Assembly (NCBI GenBank): GCA_965216915.1
Contig: CBDCGS010000011.1
Location: forward strand, 62,001 to 126,000
Source: CBDCGS01 sp965216915
Lineage (GTDB): Bacteria; Pseudomonadota; Alphaproteobacteria; UBA828
DNA length: 64,000 bases
Direction: 5' to 3'
How positions within the stretch are numbered: position 1 is the first letter of the stretch; each line of letters opens with the position of its first letter. The translations under genes were made by a program, and so were the position numbers. The notes under the pieces are model-generated. The model was not told the origin of the DNA and did not search any database. It saw only the letters and a list, made by a program, of their open reading frames with translations. Below, in pieces: positions 1-8,817 of this stretch.

Positions 1-669
1 GGCGGATACGGCAACGCGCACTTCAAGTCCTCCACCAATCGCGCGCCGCGGCGCGCGCAGCCCGGGCAGGAGGGCCTCCAGCAGGCGGTCATGCTCCGTC
101 TCAAGCTGCTCGCCGACGTGGGCTTGGTGGGCATTCCCAATGCCGGAAAATCCACCTTCTTGGCGGCGACCAGCCGCGCCCGGCCCAAGGTCGCCGACTA
201 TCCCTTCACGACGCTGGAGCCGATGCTGGGCGTCGCGACGGTTCACGACGAGCCGCTCGTGATCGCCGATATCCCCGGCTTGATCGAGGGTGCCCACATG
301 GGCGCGGGCCTCGGCGACCGCTTCCTCGGCCACATCGAGCGCTGTGCCGTGCTGCTCCACCTCGTGGATGGCACCGCGGAGGCGCCGGACGAAGCCTACC
401 GGACCGTGCGTGACGAGCTGGTCGCCTATGGGCATGGCCTCGCGCAGAAGCCGGAGCTCGTCTGTCTGAACAAAGCCGATGCGCTCAGCGACGAACTCCT
501 CGAAGGCAAGCGGCAGGCGCTCGCCGCGGCCGTCGGCGACGCGGTCCACACGATCTCCGGCGCGAGCGGCGCAGGGGTCGACGGGGTCTTGGACCAAGCG
601 CTCCGCGCGGTGCAGCGGGCGCGGGCCGACGACGCCGGTGCAACCGTAAGCCAGCGTGGGCCCCGGTGA
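1..669 (+). CDS. obgE: GTPase Obg/CgtA (5' end outside window)
   Basis: Ribosome-associated GTPase involved in 50S assembly and stress control. The frame is open from base 1 and begins inside the glycine-rich Obg fold (GGYGNAHFKSSTNRAPR), so the true start lies upstream; the ATG at 91 is internal. The G domain is complete: P-loop GIPNAGKST, G3 DIPGLIEGAHMGAGLG, G4 NKAD and a G5-like SGASGAG. The protein ends soon after the G domain, so there is no C-terminal OCT domain, as is usual in proteobacterial Obg. The TGA overlaps the proB ATG by one base, which suggests translational coupling. Family assignment is certain; only the N-terminus is unseen. Confidence 0.97.
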   Translation, partial: GGYGNAHFKSSTNRAPRRAQPGQEGLQQAVMLRLKLLADVGLVGIPNAGKSTFLAATSRARPKVADYPFTTLEPMLGVATVHDEPLVIADIPGLIEGAHMGAGLGDRFLGHIERCAVLLHLVDGTAEAPDEAYRTVRDELVAYGHGLAQKPELVCLNKADALSDELLEGKRQALAAAVGDAVHTISGASGAGVDGVLDQALRAVQRARADDAGATVSQRGPR

Positions 670-1799
670 TGAAACCGAACCTCGGCGCCGCCCGGCGCCT
701 CGTGATCAAGATCGGCTCCGCCCTCCTCGCCGATCCGGAGACGGGCGCCGTCCGCACGGATTGGCTCGACGGCCTGGCCCGTGACATCGCGCGGCTCCGA
801 CGGCGCGGGAGCGACGTGCTCGTCGTGTCGTCGGGCGCGATCGCGGTCGGCCGGCGCCATCTCAAGCTCGCGCCCGGCACGCTCAAGCTCGAGGAAATGC
901 AGGCCGCGGCGGCCTGCGGTCAAGTCCGCTTGGCTCATGCTTATCAGACGGCTCTCGCCGCCCATGGCGTCACGGCTGCTCAAATCCTGCTGACTCATGA
1001 CGACACCGAATCGCGGCGCCGCTACCTCAACGCGCGCAGCACGGTCGGCACGCTGCTCGCGCTGGGCGCGGTGCCCGTGATCAATGAGAACGACACCGTG
1101 GCCACCGCGGAGATCCGCTTCGGCGACAACGATCGGCTGGCGGCGCGGGTCGCCGCCATGATGGGCGCCGATGTGCTCGTGCTGCTGTCGGATATCGACG
1201 GCCTCTACGAAGAGGATCCCCGGCACAACCCCGCCGCCCGGCTCGTCCCGACGGTCGAACGGGTCACGCCGGCGATCGAGGCGATGGCGGGACACGCGGC
1301 CTCCGAGACGGCATCGGGCGGCATGGTGACCAAACTCGCCGCCGCCAAGGCGGCCTATGCGGCGGGCTGCCATATGGTGATCGCGAAGGGCGATGTCGCA
1401 GCGCCGCTCGCCGCCCTCGAAGCAGGCGCGCCCTGCACATGGTTTGTCGCCGGGGCGACGCCGCGCGCCGCGCGCAAGAGTTGGATCGCGACCGGGCTCG
1501 AGCCGCGTGGCGTCCTGACGATCGATGCCGGCGCGCATCGCGCGCTACACCGCGGCAAGAGCTTGCTCCCGGCCGGCGTGCGGGCCGTGGAGGGGCGCTT
1601 CGAACGCGGCGATGCCGTGGTCCTTCGGGTGGAGGGCGGCGCGGAAGCAGGGCGGGGCCTCGTCGCCTACTCGGCGGACGATGCGCGCCGGATCATCGGG
1701 CACAAATCGGGTGAAATCGAGCAGGTTCTTGGCTACCGTGGCCGCGACGAGATGATCCACCGCGACGATCTCGTGCTCGACGAGGGATATTTGCCGTGA
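669..1799 (+). CDS. proB: Glutamate 5-kinase
   Basis: Phosphorylates glutamate to gamma-glutamyl phosphate, the first step of proline synthesis, in the cytoplasm. 376 residues: an amino-acid-kinase domain (about 1-260) with KIGSALL, NENDTV, FGDNDRLAARVA and LSDIDGLYEEDP, then a PUA domain (about 280-370) as in full-length ProB. I chose the ATG at 669, which overlaps the obgE stop (TGATG); a GTG directly before it at 666 is the alternative. proA follows with a four-base overlap, so kinase and reductase are probably made together. Nothing is missing. Confidence 0.96.
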   Translation: MKPNLGAARRLVIKIGSALLADPETGAVRTDWLDGLARDIARLRRRGSDVLVVSSGAIAVGRRHLKLAPGTLKLEEMQAAAACGQVRLAHAYQTALAAHGVTAAQILLTHDDTESRRRYLNARSTVGTLLALGAVPVINENDTVATAEIRFGDNDRLAARVAAMMGADVLVLLSDIDGLYEEDPRHNPAARLVPTVERVTPAIEAMAGHAASETASGGMVTKLAAAKAAYAAGCHMVIAKGDVAAPLAALEAGAPCTWFVAGATPRAARKSWIATGLEPRGVLTIDAGAHRALHRGKSLLPAGVRAVEGRFERGDAVVLRVEGGAEAGRGLVAYSADDARRIIGHKSGEIEQVLGYRGRDEMIHRDDLVLDEGYLP

Positions 1800-3076
1800 G
1801 CGTGCAACCGGTTGCAGCAACAGCGACGATCGAGGCCGACATGGCGGCCTTGGGCGCGTCCGCGCGGGAGGCAGCCCGGGTCTTGGCGGGCACGCCGACC
1901 GAGACCAAGCGCGCCGCCTTGCGAGCGGCGGCGGGAGCCCTGGCTGGAATGAAGGCCGCGATTTTGCGGGCCAACGCCATCGACATGGCCGCGGCGCGCG
2001 AGAAGGGGCTGAGCAGCGCCATGCTGGACCGGCTGGAGCTCAACGACGCGCGCGTCGCCGCCATGGTCACGGGCCTCGAAGAGGTCGCGACGCTCGACGA
2101 TCCGGTCGGCCGCTCGCTCGGTGCATGGACACGCCCCAACGGGCTCGCGATCGAGCGGGTCTCGGTACCGATCGGCGTGATTGGCATCATCTACGAATCA
2201 CGCCCCAACGTGACGGCCGATGCCGGCGCGCTCTGCCTGATGTCGGGCAATGCGGCAATTTTGCGCGGCGGCTCCGAGAGCTACCATTCCTCGCACGCGA
2301 TCGCTGCGGCGCTCCACGAAGGCCTCGAGGCCGCCGGGCTGCCGGCGCCTTGCATTCAGCTGGTACCGACGACCGACCGGGCCGCCGTCGGCATCCTGCT
2401 GACGATGGACGACGCCGTCGACCTCATCGTGCCCCGCGGCGGGCGCGCGCTCATCGAGCGCATCAAGGCGGAGAGCCGCATTCCGGTGATGGCGCACTTG
2501 GATGGGATCTGCCACGTCTACGTGCACGCCGCGGCCGACCCTGTGAAAGCGCGCGACATCGCGTTCAACGCCAAGATGCGGCGCACCGGGATTTGCGGTG
2601 CGGCCGAGACCCTGCTCGTCGACACGGCCATGCGCGACCATTTGCCCGAGATCCTGGCGCCGCTGCTCGAGGCGGGCTGTGAAGTGCGCGGCGACGACGT
2701 GGTGCGCGCCTGCGATGCGCGCGTGAAGCCGGCGCAGGAAGACGATTGGGACACAGAATATTTGGAGGCGATTCTCTCGGTCCGCATGGTCGATGGCCTC
2801 GACGAGGCCGTGGCGCACATCAACCGCCATGGCTCGCACCACACCGATTCCATCGTGACCGAGGAGCCGCAGGCGGCCGAGCGGTTCATGAACGCCGTCG
2901 ACAGCGGCATCGTCCTGCGGAACGCCTCCACGCAATTCGCCGACGGCGGCGAATTCGGCATGGGCGCCGAAATCGGCATCTCGACCGGCAAACTCCATGC
3001 TCGCGGGCCGGTGGGCGTCGAACAGCTCACGACCTATAAGTACAAGGTTCGCGGCGACGGGCAGGTCCGCCCCTGA
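1796..3076 (+). CDS. proA: Gamma-glutamyl phosphate reductase
   Basis: Reduces gamma-glutamyl phosphate with NADPH to glutamate semialdehyde, which cyclises on the way to proline. 426 residues, an aldehyde-dehydrogenase-superfamily protein of normal ProA length. The catalytic cysteine is Cys267 in RTGICGAAETLL. The early block GVIGIIYESRPNVTADA and the late EFGMGAEIGISTGK are typical of the family. It starts at a GTG whose last two bases belong to the proB stop (GTGA), so proB and proA are translationally coupled. Its own stop overlaps the proposed nadD start. Confidence 0.97.
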   Translation: MSVQPVAATATIEADMAALGASAREAARVLAGTPTETKRAALRAAAGALAGMKAAILRANAIDMAAAREKGLSSAMLDRLELNDARVAAMVTGLEEVATLDDPVGRSLGAWTRPNGLAIERVSVPIGVIGIIYESRPNVTADAGALCLMSGNAAILRGGSESYHSSHAIAAALHEGLEAAGLPAPCIQLVPTTDRAAVGILLTMDDAVDLIVPRGGRALIERIKAESRIPVMAHLDGICHVYVHAAADPVKARDIAFNAKMRRTGICGAAETLLVDTAMRDHLPEILAPLLEAGCEVRGDDVVRACDARVKPAQEDDWDTEYLEAILSVRMVDGLDEAVAHINRHGSHHTDSIVTEEPQAAERFMNAVDSGIVLRNASTQFADGGEFGMGAEIGISTGKLHARGPVGVEQLTTYKYKVRGDGQVRP

Positions 3077-3723
3077 AACCACGCCGCCGCCGTCCCTCCC
3101 GCGCGCTCCCCGTCGCCCGCCCGGCGCGGCGGCGCAAGCGGCGTGTCGGTCTTTTCGGCGGCTCCTTCAACCCGGCGCACGAGGGGCACCGGCATGTCAG
3201 CCTGATCGCTCTTCGACGCCTCGGCCTCGACGAGATCTGGTGGCTTGTCGCCCCGCAGAACCCCCTCAAGGCGCGCGAGGGCATGGCGCCCTTCGAGGCC
3301 CGCCTCGCGGGCGCAAAGCGGCTTGCCGCCCATCCCCGCCTCCGCGTCACCGACATCGAGCGCCGCCTGGGAACGCGCTACACGGCCGACACGATTCGCC
3401 GCCTCAAGCGCCGCTATCCGCGAGTTTCGTTCGTCTGGCTGATGGGCGCCGACAACCTTCCGAGCCTGGTACGGTGGCGCCGATGGTCAGAGATCTTTCA
3501 CAGTGTTCCCGTTGCGATCTTCGATCGCCACCCCTATGCTCGATTCGTGCGGGTCGCAAAACCGCTGCAGCGTTTCGCTCGCTACCGGGTGGATGAGCGG
3601 AGCGCGGGCGATCTCGCGCATCGGGCACCGCCGGCCTGGCTCTTTGTCCACAGCCGGCTCCACCCGGCATCGGCCACCGCATTGCGAACCACCCGAGGGA
3701 GTGGGATTGGGCGAGAGGAATAG
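3073..3723 (+). CDS. nadD: Nicotinate-mononucleotide adenylyltransferase, CTG start
   Basis: Adenylates nicotinate mononucleotide to deamido-NAD in NAD synthesis. The nucleotidyltransferase signature GGSFNPAHEGH lies at residues 29-39; further family blocks are FVWLMGADNL and the C-terminal SRLHPASATALR. The frame is open only from a stop at 3037, and no ATG, GTG or TTG occurs before the signature. The first usable codon is CTG at 3073, which overlaps the proA stop (CTGA) and has a GGCAGG-like ribosome site about seven bases upstream. The resulting 216 residues fit the family, although the first 24 are unusually arginine-rich. Product is certain; start codon is inferred. Confidence 0.88.
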   Translation: MKPRRRRPSRALPVARPARRRKRRVGLFGGSFNPAHEGHRHVSLIALRRLGLDEIWWLVAPQNPLKAREGMAPFEARLAGAKRLAAHPRLRVTDIERRLGTRYTADTIRRLKRRYPRVSFVWLMGADNLPSLVRWRRWSEIFHSVPVAIFDRHPYARFVRVAKPLQRFARYRVDERSAGDLAHRAPPAWLFVHSRLHPASATALRTTRGSGIGREE

Positions 3724-3745
3724 CACGACCAACCGGACGGTCGGC

Positions 3746-4138
3746 ATGACCAGCGACGCATCCGGCGGCGAAGACGCGGACGCGCTCCGCACCGCCATAC
3801 TAGAAGCGCTGGAAGACGCCAAATGCGAGGAGATCGTCACCATCGACCTGGCCGGAAAAACGGCGATCGCCGATTATATGATCGTCGCTTCCGGCCGCTC
3901 GGCGCGGCAGGTCAACGCCGCGGCCGAGCGCGTGGTCGAAAGCCTCAAACGGATGGGCACGCCCGCGCTCTCGGTGGTCGGACGCGAACAGGGCGATTGG
4001 GTGTTGATCGATGCGCGCGATGTGATCGCGCACATCTTTCGCCCTGAGATCCGCGCGTTTTACAACCTCGAGAAGATGTGGGCGGCGGACCTTCCGCAAG
4101 CGCCGCGCGAACTCGATTTTGGCGAATCGCGGGATTAG
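3746..4138 (+). CDS. rsfS: Ribosomal silencing factor RsfS
   Basis: RsfS (Iojap/YbeB) binds L14 on the 50S subunit and blocks subunit joining under starvation. 130 residues; the core IVTIDLAGKTAIADYMIVAS followed by GRSARQVNAAAERV and the end VIAHIFRPEIRAFYNLEKMW match the family. I chose the ATG at 3746. In-frame GTG (3701) and TTG (3707) codons inside nadD follow a purine-rich GAGGGA stretch and could give an N-terminus about 13-15 residues longer. The nadD-rsfS-rlmH order is conserved in many bacteria and supports the call. Confidence 0.95.
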   Translation: MTSDASGGEDADALRTAILEALEDAKCEEIVTIDLAGKTAIADYMIVASGRSARQVNAAAERVVESLKRMGTPALSVVGREQGDWVLIDARDVIAHIFRPEIRAFYNLEKMWAADLPQAPRELDFGESRD

Positions 4139-4178
4139 CCGGCCCACCGCCGGCACCGCCTGGACGGCCTAAACGCCC

Positions 4179-4637
4179 GTGCAACTGTCGATTATCGCTG
4201 TAGGCCGGGCGCGACAGGGGCCGATCACGACATTATTTGCGGACTATAAGAAGCGCCTGCCCTGGCCACTCACGCTCCACGAGGTGCATGTCGGCGGCCG
4301 CCTGGCGCCGGCCGAGCGGCGTGAGCGGGAGGCCGCGCTCATCGTCGCGCGGGTTCCCGCAAACGGCTACGCGATCGCGCTCGATGAGACCGGCGAGGCC
4401 TTATCAAGCCAAGGCCTTGCCGACCATCTGTCGCGGCTTCGCGCCGGCGGCACCCGCTCGGTGGCCTTTCTCATCGGCGGCGCGGAGGGCCACGGCGCAT
4501 CGGCGCTTGCGCGGGCCGATCTTGCCCTGTCGCTCGGCCGCATGACCTGGCCGCACCTCCTGGTCCGCGTGATGCTGGTCGAACAGCTGTGGCGCGCGGC
4601 CAGCGTCATGGCGGGCCATCCCTATCACCGTGCTTGA
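4179..4637 (+). CDS. rlmH: 23S rRNA (pseudouridine1915-N3)-methyltransferase
   Basis: Methylates pseudouridine 1915 in helix 69 of 23S rRNA on assembled 70S ribosomes. 152 residues, the normal size of this minimal SPOUT enzyme. Seen: the start QLSIIAVGRARQGP, the LDETG motif, the knot segment FLIGGAEGHG and the diagnostic C-terminus GHPYHRA. It starts at a GTG 40 bases after rsfS. The gap contains GCCGGC-CCACC-GCCGGC, a possible short hairpin. Confidence 0.96.
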   Translation: MQLSIIAVGRARQGPITTLFADYKKRLPWPLTLHEVHVGGRLAPAERREREAALIVARVPANGYAIALDETGEALSSQGLADHLSRLRAGGTRSVAFLIGGAEGHGASALARADLALSLGRMTWPHLLVRVMLVEQLWRAASVMAGHPYHRA

Positions 4638-4642
4638 AATGT

Positions 4643-4671
4643 TTGACGGAGCGTTAGATTTTTGGTGAGAA
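4643..4671 (+). promoter_or_regulatory. Candidate sigma-70 promoter before gpmI
   Basis: TTGACG at 4643-4648 is followed after 17 bases by TGAGAA at 4666-4671, in a relatively A/T-rich 56-base gap. The -35 box matches consensus at five of six positions; the -10 box is weak. It would let gpmI, the EnvC gene and ctpA be transcribed apart from the obgE-rlmH genes. Inferred from sequence only. Confidence 0.35.
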
Positions 4672-4693
4672 ATGCCAACGTAAAAGGGCGGTC

Positions 4694-6268
4694 ATGACGT
4701 CCAGGATGAAGTCCGGACCGGTCGTTCTCTGTGTGCTCGACGGGTGGGGCTGTCGTGCCGCGCAGGCCGACAACGCCATCTCCCTGGCGCGCACGCCGGT
4801 TTGGGATCGCCTTTGCGCCCGCTGGCCGCACGCCACCCTGACGACCGATGGAACGGCGGTGGGCCTGCCTGCAGGACAAATGGGGAACTCGGAGGTCGGC
4901 CACATGACCATCGGCGCCGGGCGCGTGATTCAGCAGGATCTCCCGCGGATCGACGCTGCCGTCGCCGACGGAAGCCTGGCCGAAAGAGCCCCGATTCGGG
5001 GCCTCATCGGGGCTCTGAGGGCCAGCGGAGGCACGTGCCATTTGCTCGGATTGCTCTCTCCGGGCGGCGTGCATTCCCAGCAGGAGCACATTGCCGCCCT
5101 TGCGCGAATCGTGGCCGAGGCGGGCGTGCCGGTCGCAGTGCACGCCATCCTCGACGGACGCGACACCCCGCCGATGTCGGCCGCCGCGGCCGTCACCCAG
5201 TTTGAGCGCGATCTCGCGGCCTTTCCCGCGGCGCGCATCGCCACGGTGAGCGGACGCTTCTACGCCATGGACCGCGATTTGCGCTGGGAGCGCGTGGCGC
5301 GGGCCTATGCGACGATCGTCCACGCCGAGGGTGACGGCGCGGCGAGCGCAGACGACGCCATCGCCGCCAGCTACGCGCGGGACGTCACGGACGAGTTCGT
5401 CGAGCCCGTCATCATCGACGGCTATGACGGAATGCGCGACGGCGACGGCCTGCTCATGGCGAATTTTCGCGCCGATCGCGTGCGCGAGATCCTCACCGCC
5501 CTCCTCGACCCGGTGTTCGACGGCTTCGCGCGCGGCAAGCCGGCGACTTTCGCGGCCGCGGCCGGCCTCTGCTCCTATTCGGAAGCGCTCGATTCTCTGC
5601 TCGAGGTGGTGTTTCCACCGATCTACCCGGCCCATGTGCTCGGCCAAGTCATCGCGGATCATGGCCTCGCTCAGCTTCGGATTGCCGAGACCGAAAAATA
5701 TGCCCACGTCACCTATTTTCTGAATGGCGGCGTGGAGGCGCTGTTCGAGGGCGAGGAGCGTGTGCTGATTCCCTCGCCAAAGATCGCGACGTATGATGTG
5801 CAGCCGGAGATGTCCGCACCTCTCGTGACGGAGCGTTTGGTCGATGAGATCCGCGCGGCGCGCTTCGATTTCATCACGGTCAACTATGCCAACGCCGACA
5901 TGGTCGGCCACACGGGAAGCCTGCCCGCCGCCATCGCGGCGGTTGAGGCGGTGGACGGCTGCCTTGGTGCGCTCGTCGCGGCGGTGGAAGCGGCGGGCGG
6001 CCGGCTGCTCATCACGGCCGATCACGGCAATGCCGAGCAAATGCGGGCATTGGACGGCGATGAACCCCACACCGCACACACGAACAACCCGGTCCCGATA
6101 CTACTCGTCGGCGAGACCGGGCGGGGGTTAAGCGATGGCGGTTTGGCCGACATCGCGCCGACGGTGCTCGCGCTGATGGGGTTGCCCGTGCCCGACGAGA
6201 TGACCGGCCGATCGTTGCTCGAAGAGGCCCCGGACAGGGAGGAGCGGCGCCGTGCGGCGGCGCGCTGA
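4694..6268 (+). CDS. gpmI: Phosphoglycerate mutase, 2,3-bisphosphoglycerate-independent
   Basis: Interconverts 3- and 2-phosphoglycerate in glycolysis using two Mn ions. 524 residues, full length for the alkaline-phosphatase-superfamily enzyme. Seen: the metal-binding start VLCVLDGWGCR, the phospho-accepting Ser66 in GNSEVGHMTIGAGR, VHAILDGRDTPP, MANFRADRVREI, EKYAHVTYFLNGG and the C-terminal LITADHGNAEQM. A weak GGGCGG ribosome site precedes the ATG. The gene's 3' end overlaps the next gene by 17 bases, so coupling is likely. Confidence 0.97.
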   Translation: MTSRMKSGPVVLCVLDGWGCRAAQADNAISLARTPVWDRLCARWPHATLTTDGTAVGLPAGQMGNSEVGHMTIGAGRVIQQDLPRIDAAVADGSLAERAPIRGLIGALRASGGTCHLLGLLSPGGVHSQQEHIAALARIVAEAGVPVAVHAILDGRDTPPMSAAAAVTQFERDLAAFPAARIATVSGRFYAMDRDLRWERVARAYATIVHAEGDGAASADDAIAASYARDVTDEFVEPVIIDGYDGMRDGDGLLMANFRADRVREILTALLDPVFDGFARGKPATFAAAAGLCSYSEALDSLLEVVFPPIYPAHVLGQVIADHGLAQLRIAETEKYAHVTYFLNGGVEALFEGEERVLIPSPKIATYDVQPEMSAPLVTERLVDEIRAARFDFITVNYANADMVGHTGSLPAAIAAVEAVDGCLGALVAAVEAAGGRLLITADHGNAEQMRALDGDEPHTAHTNNPVPILLVGETGRGLSDGGLADIAPTVLALMGLPVPDEMTGRSLLEEAPDREERRRAAAR

Positions 6269-7505
6269 ACGCCGCATCGTCGGCGCTCTGGCGGGTTCGC
6301 TCGCACTGCTCGCCGCCTTGCCCGCCGGCGCGCAGGAAAGCGCTGGCGTGGCGACGGCGACGGGCGGCGACCAGGAGCTCGCGGCGACGCGCGACGCGCT
6401 GGCCACCGGGCGCGAGACCATTGCGGCGTTGGAGAGAAAGATCGCCGAGATCGATGCCGAGATCCGTCGCGCAGAGGAACGCCGCGCGCGGGCTGAGGCG
6501 GAGGCCGCAACCACGCGCGCCCGCCTCGACACGACTCGCATCGCGCGCGCACAGACCGAGGCGCAACGAGCCCAGACGCTCACGACCTTGCTCGAGAAAA
6601 AACGCGGATTGCTCGCGACCCTGGGCGCGCTGCAACGGATCGAGCGTAGCGTCCCCGACGCAACGTCTCCTCTCTCGATTGCCGCCGACGACCAGATCAA
6701 AACGGCAATCTTGCTGAGCGGCATCGCTCTGACGTTGCGACAGGAAGCGCAAACCGCAGAGGACGCGTTGGGCACCCTCGACCGGCATGCGCACGAAATC
6801 GACAAGACCGATGCCCGACTCGACGCCGTGTTGCGTTCGCTCGACGCCAAGCGGCGAGCGTTGGAGAGCGAGGTGTCGCGCAGCGAGCGGGAGCGGGCCG
6901 ACGCCGAGCAAGCGCAGCGCGACGCGAGGGCGCGCGACGAGGCCCTTAGCCGCCAAATCGCCGCGCTCGAGGCCGCCCGCGAGGCGCTCCCGGCCGACTC
7001 GGCATCAGCCGACGACGCGACGATCGCCGAGAGTTTTCCGGCACCCGCCGCGGGCCACCCGGACCCGCCCGCCGAGGCGGCGAGCGACGCACCGGTGGTC
7101 GTCGCCGCGCGCGGAAGTTTCGTGTTTCCGGTGACCGGTCGTGTGGTCTCCCGCTTCGGGCAGACGGGTCAAACCGGCCTTGCCGCCAAAGGAATCAAGA
7201 TCGAAACCCAGACAGCGTCTCGCATCGTCGCGCCGTTCGACGGTGACGTGGTCTTCGCCGGACCTTTCCGCGGTTACGGCGAACTCTTGATCATCGACCA
7301 CGGCGAGGGATACCATACGCTGCTGGCTGGTGTCGGGCGAATCGACGCACGACTCGGCCAGCGCGTGCTGGCTGGGCAACCGGTTGGTGTTATGGCGTCG
7401 GGCTCCGACGACCACCCGCGCCTCTACATCGAGTTGCGCCACAAGGGACGCCCCATCAACCCGCTACCGTGGCTCGTGGCGGGTGATAGCAAAGTCGAAG
7501 GATAG
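6252..7505 (+). CDS. EnvC-type murein hydrolase activator, degenerate LytM domain
   Basis: 417 residues: an export signal (about 1-28, ending PAGAQ), a long Arg/Glu/Ala-rich coiled coil (about 35-255), an acidic linker, and a C-terminal LytM/M23 domain (about 292-410). The metal ligands of active M23 peptidases are missing: the usual HxGxD block reads AAKGIKIETQ and the usual HxH region reads YIELRHKGRPINP. That combination is known from EnvC, which activates amidases rather than cutting peptidoglycan itself. The likely role is therefore periplasmic activation of an AmiC-type amidase at division. It starts at a GTG inside gpmI and is followed by ctpA after one base. Confidence 0.86.
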   Translation: MRRRAERRIVGALAGSLALLAALPAGAQESAGVATATGGDQELAATRDALATGRETIAALERKIAEIDAEIRRAEERRARAEAEAATTRARLDTTRIARAQTEAQRAQTLTTLLEKKRGLLATLGALQRIERSVPDATSPLSIAADDQIKTAILLSGIALTLRQEAQTAEDALGTLDRHAHEIDKTDARLDAVLRSLDAKRRALESEVSRSERERADAEQAQRDARARDEALSRQIAALEAAREALPADSASADDATIAESFPAPAAGHPDPPAEAASDAPVVVAARGSFVFPVTGRVVSRFGQTGQTGLAAKGIKIETQTASRIVAPFDGDVVFAGPFRGYGELLIIDHGEGYHTLLAGVGRIDARLGQRVLAGQPVGVMASGSDDHPRLYIELRHKGRPINPLPWLVAGDSKVEG

Positions 7506-7506
7506 T

Positions 7507-8790
7507 ATGCGAAAGCACATCGCGGCCGGTATCATCGGCCTGTCACTGCTTATCCTCCTCCCAACCGCTGCAACCCACGCGGCAAGCTCGGAAACCTACC
7601 GACAGCTCAATCTCTTTGGCGACGTGTTCGAGCGCGTGCGATCGGACTATGTGGAGGAGGTGAGCGACGCCGAGCTGATCGAGGCGGCGATCAACGGCAT
7701 GTTGAGCTCGCTCGACCCGCACTCGAAATATCTCAATCCCAAGAGCTTCAAGGAAGTTCAGATCCAAACGCGCGGCGAGTTTGGCGGCCTCGGGATCGAG
7801 GTCACGATGGAGAATGGCTTCGTCAAGGTGATCTCGCCCATCGACGAGACGCCCGCGCAGCGCGCCGGGATCGAGCCCGGCGACTTTGTCACCCATCTCG
7901 ACGGCGAGCCGGTGCTTGGCCTGACGCTCGAGCAAGCGGTCGAGCGAATGCGGGGCCCGGTCGATTCCGAGATCACGCTGACGGTGCGCCGGCAGGGTGT
8001 CGAGGAGCCATTCGACGTCGCGATCGTTCGCGCGATCATCAAGATTCGCTCGGTGCGCGCCCGGATCGAGGGCTCCGACGTGATCGTCGTTCGCGTCTCA
8101 TCGTTCTCCGAGCGGACCTCCGATGAGCTGGAGCGGATGGTCGACGAGTTTCGGGATGAGCATGGCGACAACATCCAGGGCATCGTCCTCGATCTTCGCA
8201 ACAACCCGGGTGGCCTGCTGGAGCAAGCGGTTTCGGTCTCCGACGCTTTTCTGGATCGGGGCGAGATCGTGTCGACGCGCGGGCGGCGGGCGGACAGCGT
8301 GCAGCGGTTCAATGCGCGCAAGGGCGACGTTGCGGATGGCTTGCCCGTCGTCGTGCTGATCAATGGCGGCTCGGCATCGGCCTCCGAGATCGTGGCCGGC
8401 GCCTTGCAGGATCACCGCCGGGCGGTGATCCTTGGCACGCGCTCCTTTGGTAAGGGCTCGGTGCAAACCGTGATCCCGATGGGCGGCCACGGCGCCATGC
8501 GGTTGACGACCGCGCGCTATTACACGCCCGCGGGGCGCTCCATCCAGGCGAAGGGAATCGAGCCCGACATCGTGGTCGAGCAGGCGCGCATCGAGCCGCT
8601 CGCCGGGGTTCCCGGCGCTCAGCGGCGGGAGAGCGACCTGCGCGGTCGTCTCGACAATGAGGATAGCGGCACCGATCCAACCGGAGCTGGAGCCGCGGAC
8701 GACGACGCCGAGAGCGAGGACTATCAGCTGGCGCGGGCGCTGGACCTCCTGCGAGGGGTTCGCCTTCTGTCCCGGTCCGCGATGAATTAG
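7507..8790 (+). CDS. ctpA: Carboxyl-terminal processing protease (S41A)
   Basis: Periplasmic serine protease that trims or degrades envelope proteins from their C-termini. 427 residues from the ATG at 7507: signal peptide about 1-25 (GIIGLSLLILLPTAATHA), PDZ domain about 80-165 with GLGIEV, then the S41 core. The catalytic block NGGSASASEIV covers residues 287-297 and the general-base lysine is Lys316 in FGKGSVQT. The frame is open further upstream (to 7330), but that part overlaps the EnvC gene and precedes a good signal peptide, so I discard it. The EnvC-CtpA pairing suggests joint work in cell-wall remodelling. Confidence 0.95.
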   Translation: MRKHIAAGIIGLSLLILLPTAATHAASSETYRQLNLFGDVFERVRSDYVEEVSDAELIEAAINGMLSSLDPHSKYLNPKSFKEVQIQTRGEFGGLGIEVTMENGFVKVISPIDETPAQRAGIEPGDFVTHLDGEPVLGLTLEQAVERMRGPVDSEITLTVRRQGVEEPFDVAIVRAIIKIRSVRARIEGSDVIVVRVSSFSERTSDELERMVDEFRDEHGDNIQGIVLDLRNNPGGLLEQAVSVSDAFLDRGEIVSTRGRRADSVQRFNARKGDVADGLPVVVLINGGSASASEIVAGALQDHRRAVILGTRSFGKGSVQTVIPMGGHGAMRLTTARYYTPAGRSIQAKGIEPDIVVEQARIEPLAGVPGAQRRESDLRGRLDNEDSGTDPTGAGAADDDAESEDYQLARALDLLRGVRLLSRSAMN

Positions 8791-8817
8791 CCGGCGGCCG
8801 GAGCGCCCGGCTGCACC

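Noticed and set aside
91..669. The obgE fragment starting at ATG 91 as a complete small GTPase
   Set aside because: The upstream codons to base 1 encode conserved Obg-fold residues in the same frame, so the gene is simply cut by the window edge.
7330..7506. A longer ctpA start upstream of 7507
   Set aside because: It would overlap the EnvC gene and bury the signal peptide; the ATG at 7507 gives a normal exported protein.
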